The position numbers were made by a program, and so were the translations under genes. From Euglena gracilis (Eukaryota > Euglenida > Euglenophyceae > Euglenales), in NCBI GenBank assembly GCA_039621445.1, contig CP154954.1, forward strand, positions 3,601,715-3,665,714: a DNA stretch of 64,000 nucleotides, read 5' to 3'. Of this stretch, positions 11,800 to 23,885 are shown one piece after another; position 1 is the first letter of the stretch, and every line of letters starts with the position of its first letter. Under the pieces are notes generated by a model that saw only the letters and a list, made by a program, of their open reading frames with translations, ran no database searches and was not told the DNA's origin.

Positions 11800-12450
11800 G
11801 AAAGAGTAACCCCCCCCCACAAATAAAAGTTCCCCCCTAAATATAAAGCCCCCCCTGACGTGGAGTGGAGCCATTCAAGAAAAAATAGAAAAATTTTGGG
11901 AGGATGTATTTTTTTTTATTCACCAGAGATGCTCCATTTTGAATAAGAATTTCACGTTTCTGCAAAGAAAAACAAGAGGTACACAACAAATTTGGCATAA
12001 AATTGGTGTTTACAATTGAAAGCCCAGAGGTCATAGAGGCCACCCGAAAACGTTTGATCCCCCCCAAATATAAAGCCCCCCCCCCCAATTGAAATACCTA
12101 CCCCCCCCCCCGGGAAACTGTCATGCCCGAGAACCTGTCAGGGTCCCGCCCGGGAAACTGTCAGGGTCCCAGGTACCGGCCAACCTGTCAGTATAGGAAG
12201 CTGTCAGGGTCCCCGGTACCGGCCAACCTGTCAGGGTCATTTTTCATTGACTTTCCCTTGAAATGCCCTACCTGGGAAACTGTCAGGGTCCCGCCCGGGA
12301 AACTGTCAGGGTCCCCGGTACTGGCCAACCTGTCAGTATAGGAAGTTGTCAGGGTCCCCGGTACTGGCCAACCTGTCAGGTGACAGTTTCCCGGGGGGGG
12401 GGGTATCGTCCTATATAAAGCCGGGTGGCTTTATATTTGGGGGGTTTACC
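11800..12450. mobile_element. C-tract element with AAATATAAAGCC tags, carrying a nested element
   Basis: The left side has GTAACCCCCCCCC followed by AAATATAAAGCC tags at 11,840 and 12,067. The right side (12,412-12,450) has GGCTTTATATTTGGGGGG then TTTACC, which is the reverse complement of the left-hand motifs. A second element (12,100-12,405) lies inside. This is consistent with a short non-autonomous inverted-repeat element that received a second insertion. No coding capacity is seen. Confidence 0.45.
12100..12405. mobile_element. C-tract TIR element, GAAACTGTCAGG family
   Basis: The left end reads TACCCCCCCCCCCGGGAAAC then TGTCA; the right end reads TGACAGTTTCCCGGGGGG and more G then TA. 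These are inverted repeats of about 25 bp. Inside, GGGAAACTGTCAGGGTCCC and GGCCAACCTGTCAG alternate several times. A relative lies at 23,600-23,885 in the opposite orientation. Internal repetition of the terminal tag resembles subterminal transposase-binding sites of MITE-like elements. That function is inferred. Confidence 0.55.
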
Positions 12451-13283
12451 TTGATGGAAACTACACATGAATATATATCCACTATGAACACACAATAATA
12501 TTCCGACGGCAGCAAATTCACCCATGGTTATGAAACTGGCACGCACTCCTCTGGCTTACCCGTTCCTTTGCAGCTGTCTCACAATACTTGGGCAAAATGG
12601 GGGCCAAAATCTGGGACCCATTCTGGGGTCAATGTTACACACTCATGACTTCGAAAAACAAAAATTCAGAGAGAGAATTTATCCAGAAACAAAACGTAGA
12701 ACAAAATTGAAGTAACAATCCGAATGAGGCGGTCCAACTCAAATTACACATATTCGATGGTGTGGTTAAATCTGTTGGAGTAGTGGACCATTGCACCACT
12801 GTGCAATGCACTGTGTCCTCGGTACAGGAGAACAAGACGGGTTTGTTCTGTTGACAAATTCTTGCGTGCAGCGGAATTGTCAACGGTGTCAAAAAAATTT
12901 TGGCACAAAGAACCGAAAACTGAGGGAAACCCTGTCTTTGGCGGGGTAAACCCCCCCATTTGAGTGTGCAGTACCAGTGCCCAGTGTGCGGCCCCAAAAT
13001 GTGTGATGCCCAGATAAGTGTCACACCCCCCGAGGGTCCGAAAGTGGAATCCAAAAAAGTGCGCACCACCCAAAAAAAAATCCATTTTACATCAACTGCT
13101 TTCGCATAGTACCCAAATAAGTGTCACACCCTGGTCCGAAACTTGGGTCCAATGATGTGCGCACCCTGTGCACTTAAATGGGGGGGGGGGTGTAATCCAC
13201 TCAGCCCGAACCCCCTCCTGGGGGGGGGGGGTCGGACCCCCCCCCTCCCGACACGGAGGGGGGTGGGGGGGGTCCGGACCCCC
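12450..13283. other. Region without recognisable gene
   Basis: No coding sequence is recognised. AAATAAGTGTCACACCC-type words near 13,013 and 13,114 are shared between two sub-blocks, and CCGAAA..TGGRTCCAA occurs twice (13,037, 13,135), so this is probably a short tandem duplication. Confidence 0.35.
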
Positions 13284-13450
13284 TCCCAACATCTGGGGGT
13301 TTGGGTTTGGGTTTGCTTTGCCCTGCTGACGCGCAGTGCCCACGGTCAGCAGACCCAGCATGAGCACCAGGCCAGCTTCCGTGGGGCACACCCAGGGCCC
13401 GGGCACACTTGAACACCGGAGCAGGAAACTGTGACATCCAGCAGCCCAGC
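13283..13450. repeat. Dispersed 165-bp repeat, copy A
   Basis: GGGTTTGGGTTTGCTTTG followed by CAGTGCCCACGGTCAGCAGA and GGCCAGCTTCCGTGGGGCAC recurs at about 25,829-25,990 with roughly ten differences. At 25,990 the repeat leads directly into the second 47-bp minisatellite array. The word CCAACATCTGGGGG just left of this repeat (13,287) also abuts the end of the first array at 18,914. Confidence 0.7.
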
Positions 13451-16400
13451 AGCCCAGCAGCCCAGAAGGCTTCAGGGGAGGGGTGGAAGCATGCCCATGA
13501 GGGCAGGCCGAGGGATGGTACAATGAAATTCAGGGGGGACAACACATTGTTGGGAGACAGAATAAAAAACACAGAAAAATGTGGTTATCGAGCTGCCCAA
13601 GTTGACGGCTGCTCCGCGGGGAGGCAGCATGTGGCTGCATGAACTGGACCAGATTCTAATGTCTTCCGCTGAAATTGGCAAGCTTTATGTTTTGCATTCT
13701 TTTGGGCATACGTGCGATGCCACTCTTGTGGAAACGAGCCTGGCTGTGACTTTCAGGGTGTCCTTCATGAGAATTCTTCAGTGGATCATGTTACTAGAAA
13801 GTAGCGAAAAAATTGTGCTGGCATTGTTGCCCTGTGGGGGGTGGCTCAGAGGTGGGTTTATGGTGAGTTAATGGCAGACCTCAGAGCAGCAGCAGCAAGC
13901 ACACAGTCGGGGCGGTGCTGGGTGTTGCAGCCGGCGGGTGCAGCCCAACCCCAGGACTTGGCGGCGCCCATGGTGGAGGGGGATGGCTGGCCGTGGTCCA
14001 CCTCCCCCCGCAGGATGAGGGGCGTGATCTTCGCCCTGATCCACTACGACGGGTGTCCAGTGGCAGACGGCGAATGGATCTGCAGCCATGTCGAGCGCGA
14101 CGATGAGCTGTCCTCTCGGCAGGTGGGACAGATGACCCCCTGCCGCTGATGCCGGGGCTGCCAACCTTTTCTCTCACCGTGGGCAGAACAAAATATCCCC
14201 CCACCGCAGAATGGACGGCATGAGCTCGCCCTAAAACGGAACTTGCCAGCGCAGCTGTGTCGGCCAGCACGAAACACGCGCCTCCTGCCTGTAGTGGACA
14301 ACGTTGGTGCACGCCAAGGACGACACTTCCAGCACATGCTGTATCTCCCAATGTCCCAGTGAAATCGACTGGTTCGACCCAGGTCGCCGGGAACAGAGGA
14401 CTCTACACACGATGCGTGGCATTTTGAACCCATTTGTGAAAAATATCGTCCTTCGCACCCACAATGTTCAAGCTCAGCCTGGTACTGCCGGGCTGGCCCC
14501 ATAATAACGCCATCGGATCTCCTCCCCCCAGGGATCCCTTGGAGGGCAGCTGCTGGCCCGGAAATGATTCCTGGCTGCTGGCTTAAGAAAACCACTGTCC
14601 CCCCCCAGCCGAAGAGGCAGTGTGCCATGGGCTGCTGGCTTTGAATTGGGCGGGGCGTTGTGCATGTGTTGCGCTCTCCCCAGTTTGCCGCCATCCTTGA
14701 CGACGTAGCCCAAAAAGCTTCCCGAACCCTGCCAGCCGGGAGCACGCCATTAGAGAGACCACTGTCTCAACCTGTAGCATGCGGAGGAGGCAATCTTGTA
14801 GCCAGCGGTGCCGGGCTGCACCCGTGGAGGGGATGGGGTGGAGGGCTCTCGTCGAGCATGCGGTGCTGCTGCTCCAGTCTGGGCTGCTAAGCCACACCGA
14901 GGCGGCACGTCAAAATTGTCTGCCCAACATTTGCGTCCTCACCACCTGCCCAGCCATGGGTACCGTGGACAGTCTCGGCCTGAGGTGTGACAGGCTGCCT
15001 CTGCCTCCACCAAATTCCTTGTGCCACTGGTGGAGTGCCTGCTGGTGCACCGGTTCAGCTAGCAGCCAACCCAATTTACCAACCTCTGCATGGGTGCAGA
15101 GGCGAGAACGGGTTTTTTCAGTTTGCCGGGACGCGCTCAGCCAAAGCTTCAACCCACACACCCCCTCCTAGCGCATCTGGGGACTGCAAGGGTCATTGGC
15201 AATACTTCCTCTGGGGCGGCCAGAAAGAAGCTTCGAGAAGACGACAACAGCATATGCGACGGTGGGCGGTGGGCAGTTGGCAGCGGGCGGTGGCCATGTC
15301 CGCCACACCACTGGAGCAGGGGCACCCGCCGTCTGTGATGTCAGCAGCTACGGACTCCATGGTGGGGGCAGGAAAAAATAAATGTGACCCCTCAAACAAA
15401 GGCACAGGGCGGGGAGTGGGCAGACAGCAGGACCGAACCACTATGCCACTTCCCCAAGGAACATTTGCAGTGTGCCGATATGGCATCCTTTATTGTTTCT
15501 TATTTTTTTATTTTTGAAGTACTAAAATTGCTCGAAAACTGGACCGGACCCATAGAAATGCCTAACCCCATCCCACGGAGCTGGTGGGTTGGCAGGTAAT
15601 TTTTCAAGAGATTGTATTTGTGGCGCTGGACGGCAGCTCTTAAGGTTTAGCCCTGACAGAGAGAGAAATCTCAAGGGGTGCAAAATAAACAGGTAGCTCC
15701 AGTTTACTTTGCACGACTTCAACAAGCACAATTTTGAACACAGACCCACAGTTGAGGGCAATGAAATTGCCAATACTGACACACACCTGGGATGCCCCTC
15801 ATCATGAAGCATTTGACCCGAGGAGAACTCCTAAAGGGGGACCTTTAACTGTTTAAACACTGTGCAATGCTTGATTTGAGTGATGCCTCGGTCTGGATTG
15901 ACCCTGGATTGAAATGTATTACTCCAGCGGGATTCGGGAGGAAAATGAATTTAAATCCAACCAAGTCAAACGCCGACTTTGCCTGTGGGTGGCCCAGGTC
16001 ATAAAGCAGAGGTGGCACAACCGAAATAATGCAGGCCCAAGGAATCCACTTCTTCACCGGCACGGCACAGTCGGTGAATAAGTCAGGGTGGACCACCAGC
16101 TCCAAAACACCCAGAGGAGTCTGGTCAGTCGAACGATCGGTCCGGAAGAAACAGCAGGTCCAGCTGGGGGTCATCTCGCCGAGAAGCACTCACTGGCCCA
16201 CGAGGCAAGAGGCATGGAGCAGGTTGGTGACCAGCACAGGAGAGCCTTCACACCCCAGCACCAGGGCAAGGCCGGCAGTTTGAAATGGGGGGGGGGGGTC
16301 TCACCAATCAGCGAGGATTTAGATTGGACGTCCACAGCATTGTTGCCAACTGTCCAAGAGTCAGGACAGCGTTGCCATCAGCGCACCTTCCGAAATCAGA

Positions 16401-16880
16401 GGGGCGGATACAGAACCACACAGCTGCAAGATATTATCGGACCCAACCTAATCGGGGAGGCTCAGCTGGCGGCTGCACACACAACAGGTGCAGGGTGCAC
16501 AGCGAGTCCGTCAGGAGCTGCTACTAGGGCCAGAGGGTCGCAGTAGGCGCGCGATAACCAGCCAGCATTAGTGCATGGTGCCATGTGTGTCAAGGATGTG
16601 CAGCAGAATGATCTGCTCCATGTCGAGTGCCGGACATCGGCACCACTCCTGGGGATGGCGAGCGACCTATCCCTCCTTCCATGAAGACCACAGGGGCAAC
16701 AGGGACTCAAAAGAGGGCTGTAACAGTGCCCACGGGAGCGGGCATTACCTCAGTAGTACTGTGGCAAGGCGGATTTAAGCGACAGGAGTGAAATTACTCC
16801 GTGGCGCTCCAGTGAGCCCAGGGGGAGGGGTGATGGTGGGGGCAGCAGCTGCGCTGCACGGCAAGTTGCGCTGCGTTGCG
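13450..16880. other. GC-balanced region without a secure gene
   Basis: Parts (13,860-14,150, 14,700-15,330 and 15,850-16,760) have higher GC, fewer homopolymers and longer open frames than their surroundings. They could hold exons split by unconventional introns. I could not recognise a protein family in any frame, so I do not call a gene. Confidence 0.25.
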
Positions 16881-16890
16881 GCAAATGGTG

Positions 16891-18913
16891 GTTCTGTTGG
16901 ATGGCCCCAGAAGAGGTGCGGTCGGAAGAACACCACAGTCATGTTGGACGGCCCCAGATGAAGTTCAGTCGGATGAACACCAGACACTTGTTGGAAAGCC
17001 CCAGTGGAAGTTTGGTTTGATGAACACCGCAGACTTGTTGGACGGCCCCAGTTGAAGTTCGGCTGGATGAACACCACAGACTTGTTGGACGGCCCCAGAA
17101 GGAGTTAGGTTTGATGAACACCACAGACTTGTTGGACGGCCCCAGAAGGAGTTCGGTTTGATGAACACCACAGACTTGTTGGACGGCCCCAGATGAAGTT
17201 CGTTTGGATGAACACCACAGACTTGTTGGATGGCCCCAGATGACGGTTGGATGAACACCACAGACTTGTTGGACGGCCCCAGATGAAGTTCGGTTGGATG
17301 AACACCACAGACTTGTTGGACGGCCCCAGATGAAGTTCGGTTGGATGAACACCACAGACTTGTTGGACGGCCCCAGATGAAGTTCGGTCGGATGAACACC
17401 ACAGACTTGATGGACAGCCCCAGATGAAGTTCGGTTGGATGAACACCACAGACGTGTTTGACGGCCCTAGATGAAGGTCGGTTGGATGAACACCACAGAC
17501 TTGTTGGACGGCCCCAGTTGAAGTTCGGTTGGATGAACACCACAGACTTGTTGGACGGCCCCAGATGAAGTTCGGTTGGATGAACACCACAGACTGGTTG
17601 GACGGCCCCAGATGAAGTTTCGTCGGATGAACACCACAGACTGGTTGGACGGCCCCCAGTTGAAGTTCGGTCGGATGAACACCACAGACTTGATGGACAG
17701 CCCCAGATGAAGTTCGGTTGGATGAACACCATAGACTTGTTGGACGGCCCCCAGTTGAAGTTCGGTCGGATGAACACCACAGACTTGTTGGACGGCCCCA
17801 GAAGAAGTTCGGTTGGATGAACACCACAGACTTGTTGGACGGCCCCAGAAGAAGTACGGTCGGATGAACACCACAGACTTGTTCGACGGCCCCAGTTGAA
17901 GTTTCGTCGGATGAACACCGCAGACTTTTTGGACGGTCCCAATTGAACTTCGGTCGGATGAACACCACAGACTTGTTGGACGGCCCCAGAAGAAGTTCGG
18001 TCCGATGAACACCGCAGACTTGTTGGACGGCCCCAGAAGAAGTTCGGTTGGATGAACACCACAGACTTGTTGGACAGCCCCAGATGAAGTTCGGTCGGAT
18101 GAACACCACAGACTTGTTGGACGGCCCCAGTTGAAGTTCGGTCGGATGAACACCACAGACTTGTTGGACGGCCCCAGAAGAAGTTCGGTTGGATGAACAC
18201 CACAGACTTGTTGGACGGCCCCAGAAGAAGTACGGTCGGATGAACACCACAGACTTGTTCGACGGTCCCAATTGAACTTCGGTCGGATGAACACCACAGA
18301 CTTGTTGGACGGCCCCAGAAGAAGTTCGGTTGGATGAACACCGCAGACTTGTTGGACAGCCCCAGATGAAGGTCGGTTGGATGAACACCACAGACTTGTT
18401 GGACAGCCCCAGAAGAAGTTCGGTTGGATGAACACCGCAGACTTGTTGGACAGCCCCAGATGAAGGTCGGTTGGATGAACACCACAGACTTGTTGGACAG
18501 CCCCAGATGAAGTTCGGTCGGATGAACACCAGACACTGGTTGGACGGCCCCAGATGAAGTTCGGTCGGATGAACACCACAGACTTGTTGGAAAGCCCCAG
18601 ATGAAGTTCGGTTGGATGAACACCACAGACGTGTTGGATGGCCCCAGAAGGAGTTCGGTTTGATGAACACCACAGACTTGTTGGACGGCCCCAGATGAAG
18701 TTCGGTCGGATGAACACCACAGACGTGTTGGACGGCCCCAGAAGAAGATCGGTTGGATGAGCACCACAGTCTTGTTGGACGGCCCCAATTGAACTTCGGT
18801 TGGATGAACACCACAGACTTGTTGGACGGCCCCAGAAGAAATTCGTTTGGATGAACACCACAGACTTTTTGGATGGCCCCAGAAGGAGTTCGGTTTGATG
18901 AACACCACAGACT
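16891..18913. repeat. 47-bp minisatellite array 1 (about 43 units)
   Basis: The unit spans TTGGACGGCCCCAGATGAAG then TTCGGTTGGATGAACACCAC and AGACT, 47 bp in most copies. Variants alternate GATGAAG, GAAGAAG and GTTGAAG, and TTGG or TCGG. A few units are 48 bp or are shortened (near 17,240). Because 47 is not a multiple of 3 and no minus-strand frame has a stop, all three minus frames stay open for 500-650 codons. A second array of the same unit is at 25,995-27,109. I do not regard the open frames as genes. Confidence 0.95.
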
Positions 18914-19360
18914 CCAACATCTGGGGGGGTTGGGACCTCCCCCCCCCCCCCTACCACCTTACCCCCCCAGGGGGGGGGGGGTGGTCGGGACCCCCCCCCC
19001 TACCACCTACCTCAATACCGAAAGGCTTCCCATCCATCCCTGCTCCCGGAGGGGGGGGTGCTCGGCCCAGACCCATCCACCCCCCCCTCCCTGCCCTAGG
19101 TCACCAAACTTCAAAAAACCTTCTGGGTCCAATGCCCATGCAATTTTGTGCCTTGGGCTCCACACCACAAATGCACCTCCACCTTCAGGGGAAAATTTGG
19201 TGTGCGTGAAGGCACTGATGGACCCGGGTCCGCCCACCATTGAAAATTGCAAGAAAAAATTGCTTTTAAGATTTTTCCTCTTGGAAGAAGATTCTGCCCG
19301 AAGGGGGGGGGGGCGGAAACACCCCACCAGGATGGGGCTGGCCAACCGACAGGGTTACGG
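18914..19360. other. C/G-run region, no gene
   Basis: Begins with CCAACATCTGGGGGG, the word that also precedes the dispersed repeat at 13,283. It contains C runs at 18,939 and G runs at 18,971 and 19,052. No convincing coding frame. Confidence 0.4.
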
Positions 19361-19362
19361 TA

Positions 19363-19910
19363 GGAGGAGGCTCTCGAGCCTCCTCAGACGCGTTCAAGGC
19401 ACAGTTCAGCCTCCTCGAAAATATCCTCGAACACATTCGAGGCAGTCTCGAGGAGGCTCAGGAGTCTCCTGAACGTGCCTCGAACATGATTAGGCTGAAG
19501 AGAAATTTCCAACTAATTACCTGCATGAAAACTCGCTTTGTTGCCATGTTCTTTTGTAAACAAATGTTCGGAGGACTCCAAAATGACAAAATCTCTTATG
19601 TTTCACATGCCTGTGTGTGCAACTCCCATTTGGTGCCCATGTCGTTTTGTACGCAACTGTTCGGAGGGTCAAAAAAGCAATATCCTTTAAGTTGCATACA
19701 TCCTGTGCGTGCATCTCCAATTTGTTGTGCAAGGCCTCTGTGTGGGCAACTTTTCACAAAGAGCCTGAAGACACCTCTGTGCGTGTACGTAGGTGGAGCC
19801 TCCTCGAACGCGTTCCAGGCACGTTCAAGGAGGCTTGATAGCTTCTTTGAATGCGTTCGAGGCACGTTCGAGGCACGTTCGGGGGGGAATTAAAAACGTT
19901 GGAGGAGGTT
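19363..19910. mobile_element. Foldback-like element with TCGAGG arms
   Basis: Both flanks (19,363-19,495 and 19,793-19,885) are built of GCCTCCTCGAA, CGTTCGAGGCACGTTC and their complements, so each arm can fold on itself and pair with the other. The middle holds about two and a half copies of a 92-bp unit marked by TGTTCGGAGG at 19,566 and 19,658 and by GTGTGTGCAAC or GTGCGTGCATC. No coding potential. A foldback-type transposon is the best guess. Confidence 0.45.
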
Positions 19911-22105
19911 TGAGCTTGAACCTCCTTATGGTAACCCCCCAGCCAACCCCCCAGGCAAGGCACCACCACATACTCACTGAGTTCCCCACCTCGTGGCAGC
20001 GTTTCCCCAGGCCAACAGCCCCCCCAGGTCACACCCACCCACCCACCCACCCAAAATCAGCCAAAAACCCTTGAATTTTCTTTCCATCCCGGCCTTCGCC
20101 GCAACCGCAGGGTTGAGTTGAGTTGAGTTGATCCATGGGCATAATCAATGTTTGTAACGCCTTCCAGCACTCCCTCTGCAAACCACAGAAAAAAGATAAG
20201 CTTTAAGCAACACCCTTGTGACTGTGGAAATGCTTAAATATGAAATATATCTTTTTCCGATATTTTTTGGATTTATATCCACTTTATTTTTTTATTTTTT
20301 TATTTATTATTATTATTATTTTCTATTTTTATTATATACTTTATATATTTTTTGGATCAGATTTGTATCCACTTTTTTTGCATCATAACTGGGGTTTTTG
20401 TGATAATTATTTGTTCATTTGAAAAATCTTGCACATCAGACCTGTTTTCGGCCCACAGGAAGACTTTTCCAGCCAAAGTCCCCCCCCCCCCCCGACCGGG
20501 GTTAGGGCTGCACAGGAAGGCCTGTGGGGGGGGGTCACCCCAATCTGGGAGGTGGGGGGTCGACCCCCCCGCCCACCATGAAACCGGGCAAGTAAAATTC
20601 TCCTTTGGGGCCAAAGGAAATTTTGACCCAAAAATCGACACATGGGAGACGTGGGGGGTCAGACCCCCCAACCCCCCCCCCCCGTTCACCACCCATACGG
20701 TTCCCGAACAGTCCTGCCGGGGGGATGGTTGTTGGGCATAGGGTTATGACACCAGAAGGTGTCCTCCGACTGGGGGACCGTCGTCAGATAAGACGTCAAA
20801 AAATACATGGACCAGCCAAACCTTCGAAAGAAGTCCCTCGACTGGGCGGGGGGGATAATCATAGGGGGGGGGGGGTAGCAAAAGGTAGTTGTTGGACATG
20901 AGGGGTAGCAAAACTCCCAAAAAAAAACTTTTGGGACCCCCAAAATTACAAACCTTGGTGTTTTCAGCAACCACCCAGAAAGCGACCGAGGGCTATTTGA
21001 AGGAGGAGTTGAACTTCAAATTCCTGAATACCCTTCGTGAGCCATACCACAGGGCAAACAAAGGAGAGAAAGAGCTAATCGCAGGTGGACCATGCCACCG
21101 GACATTCAACAAGAAACCCTTTTGATGGACCATTGTTGCAGTTCGCAGTCGCATCACATGCCTGAGCATTTCCTTGGGAGCCCGGCTGGGCACCTTCTGC
21201 ACTGAATCTAATGAAGGCTCAGAACCCAAGCTCACTGCGAACCGGCTCCAGGCTGGGAGAAGGCTGTGCTGCCTCCCTGGGCTCTCGGGCGAAGCAAGGC
21301 GCGGCACGGGTGGCGGGGGGGTCCTACACTGCGCCGGCCAGGGGGCTCGATGTCTGGGGGCCTGGGGTTTCAACGGGGACCTCGCCAGCTCATCTCGAAC
21401 CTGTACCATACGGGAATCCCCGAAACCCTGTGAGGGTGGGGTCGACCGCCCCCACCCCTTCCCGCACTTCCACGGGCACCGATTTGTAGGTCGAAATCTT
21501 CCTTCGGTGCCTTCAGTGCCGAAGGAATTTTATTGGGTGTTGCCATGGTGGCGTCCCCCCACCAAACCTTCCTGCCTTCCAGCCTTTGTGGGGGGGGTTC
21601 CAGACCCCTCCAAAGGGGAAGAAATTGCAAAGCGGAGGAAAAAACTGTGGTGTCTTCCATGAAAATGCTTGGAAAAAAGGTTCAAAAATGCCGTACAAAT
21701 ATGTTTTCAGGTGGTGTTTTTTTGACAAATCAAGAAAAAATGAACAGAAAAAAATGGAGCATTTCTGGTGTGAAACTCCCCAAATGCTGGAAAGGCATGG
21801 TATAAAAAAAGCTTTGGACATGAAATCTGAAAATATGCGCAGATGTTTTGATTTTCGTGTTCCCGATCCGCACACAAATCCCCCACCCACGCAGAGACTG
21901 TGAACTGCCCAGAGCCCCTTGATTGAACAGCTGTTGAGTCCCGCAGGGTTAGCTCCTGCATCCCTGGACATGGTGGGGGGAGGGGTGCACGGGGGGGGGG
22001 AATAAGGCGAAACGAAGTGGCACTGCATTCAGCGGGCTTGCGCAAAAAAGGGAGAATTGGGGCTCGTGACCTCCTCACCATAGATTCACTTACCGGAGGG
22101 GGAAA
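19910..22105. other. Region without secure gene
   Basis: 20,111-20,131 is a short GTTGA repeat and 20,230-20,370 is AT-rich. A plus-strand stretch at about 20,970-21,125 (GYLKEELNFKFLNTLREP) reads like protein, but I cannot place it and see no continuation. The rest is punctuated by C/G runs. A 21,170-21,500 GC-rich block has long open frames on both strands without recognisable domains. Confidence 0.3.
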
Positions 22106-22240
22106 AAACTTGTACGGGAAAAAATGTTGTGGGAAAAATTCTGGACGAAATTTTGTCCAGGATTTTTCCCGCCTTTTTAAGGATCCGTCCAGGATTTTTC
22201 CTGGCAGATTTAAGGAAAGACCAATTTCCTCCAGTGAATG
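22105..22240. repeat. Dispersed repeat with CCAGGATTTTTCC words
   Basis: This block (ATGTTGTGGGAAAAATTCTG to GACCAATTTCCTCCAGTGAA) is the diverged reverse complement of 62,745-62,850. Shorter relatives with AGGATTTTTCCCGGC words are at 22,690-22,790, and with GGGAAAATCCTGGACG at about 44,630 and 62,515. The translated frames share AQFPPVN or DQFPPVN, but I see no known protein. Confidence 0.6.
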
Positions 22241-23600
22241 ACCCCCCAAAAAAATCTTCGGCGCTGCGCGCCGATTTGCAGCAGGAATTCTTCTTCCTCT
22301 CAGGAATCGTTGTTGCACCTCCTGCCTCTGCTCTTCAAAATTAATTTGTAAATTTCATTTTTTTTATGTCTGCTTGCAATCAAAACCCAAGGGACAGAAA
22401 AAAAACAACCCTGCCAGGAAGCTGTCCTTCCCAACCGCCCCAAACCCTTTTGAAGCGTGTGTTAGCCCACAGCGTGCACTCCACCCCAAAGAGACCCTGT
22501 GCATAAGTTGTGTGCCAGAAACCGCTTTGTGTCTGTCAACACGGCAGTCTTATCACCCCAGCGGAATGTAAGCTTTCTGTTTGGTTTCACCAGGTGCAGC
22601 CATGCTTTCTCGTTCAACTGCTGGTTGGCGCAAAACCTTTGTGTTTTTTTTTCAGCTGTCCAATATTTTTTCCCACCTGGTTTAAGCGAGCGTTCAGGAT
22701 TTTTCCCGGCATTTTAAGGATTCGTCCAATACTTTTCCCGGCAAAATTTTTCCCGTCGGCAATTGTTCCCGGTCAGAGTTTTTCCCTCCCCGGTAGTCAC
22801 CAGGCTGCTTTTACCAACCCCGGGGGGGAGCAGGGGTCCGGAGTGCCTGTGAGTGCCTGCCCATGGGGGGGGGGGGTTGGAATTCGGCCCGTGCCCAGGC
22901 ACATTCCTTTGAAAATAGGCCATTTTCGGCAACTTCGGCGCCGGGTCTGTGCTAGGGCACTTTCGGCCGTGTGCCCTACCCCCCCCCCCGGGGGTCGGAT
23001 TTGGAGTGCCTTGGGGTGCCTGCCCAGGCAGGCACTCCCCCCCCCCCAGGGTGGGGTCGGCACCCGACTAAAATACGGCCTGTTAGTGACCCTGGGTGGA
23101 AACCTTTTCCTGGGCCCACCCACTTTTTCAAAAACCCACTTTTTTCAAAAACCCACTTTTTTCAAAAACCCACCCACCCACCCCCAACCCCCCCCCCCCC
23201 GGGGGTCAACAACCCACCCACCCTCCCACCCAAAATCCAGCCAAAATTGGCCAAAAACACAGAAAAAATTTACGCCCCGGCCTTCGGCAAAAACCTGACC
23301 CATGGCGCACCCCACCCCCAAGGGAGGGTCCAGAGGCCCCAAAAACCACCCACCCCCCGGGGTTCACACAGGTGTTAAGTGAATACATGCACCTCATTTT
23401 CCACAGGGAAGCAGGGAAGCTGGCCACAAATTGTCTGTAGCGTGCGCATGCCACACCAATTTGCTGCGTTTGACGTAATTTCCACTTCCTGAGCCCTCCT
23501 TTTTGAGAATTTTTTGTTGCTTTGTTTCGTTCCTCTGCCTCTGCACCTCGAGAATTTTGAAAATCTGGCCAGGTGGTATTGCAGTGAAGTTCAATACCTC
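22240..23600. other. Region without recognisable gene
   Basis: Contains the AGGATTTTTCCCGGC repeat cluster at 22,690-22,790, G/C runs at 22,865, 22,980 and 23,040, and triplicated CAAAAACCCACTTTTTT at 23,125-23,172. No coding region recognised. Confidence 0.4.
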
Positions 23601-23885
23601 CCCCCCCCCACGGGAAACTGTCACCTGACAATTGGCCTGTCACCTGACAATTGGCCGGTGCCGGGGACCCTGACAACTTCCTATCATGACAGGTTGGCCA
23701 GCACCAAAGACCCTGACACTTTCCCGGGGAGGGCATTTCAAGGGAAAGTCAATGAAAATGACCCTGACCCTGACCGAGGACCCTGACAACTTTCCACCCT
23801 GACAGGTTGGCCACTAACGGGGACCCTGACAGTTTCCCCGGGGGGGGGGGGGGTCTCGGGCATGGCAGTTTCTCGGGGTGGCGGG
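23600..23885. mobile_element. C-tract TIR element, GAAACTGTCA family, second copy
   Basis: The left end is ATACC followed by ten or more C and then GGGAAACTGTCACC. The right end is CCCTGACAGTTTCC followed by a long G run. Inside, GGACCCTGACAACTT and GACAGGTTGGCCA repeat. It is related to 12,100-12,405 in the opposite orientation. Confidence 0.5.

Noticed and set aside
13860-14150. Possible exon in a GC-rich island (frames with RMRGVIFALIHYDG or IRAKITPLILRGEVDHG)
   Set aside because: Both strands look equally protein-like and neither matches a family I know; without a second exon or conserved motif I do not call it.
16965-18957. Three minus-strand open frames of about 500-650 codons in the 47-bp array
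   Set aside because: They are the same satellite read in different phases, start at arbitrary Met codons and have no family resemblance. The absence of stops is a property of one unit copied many times.
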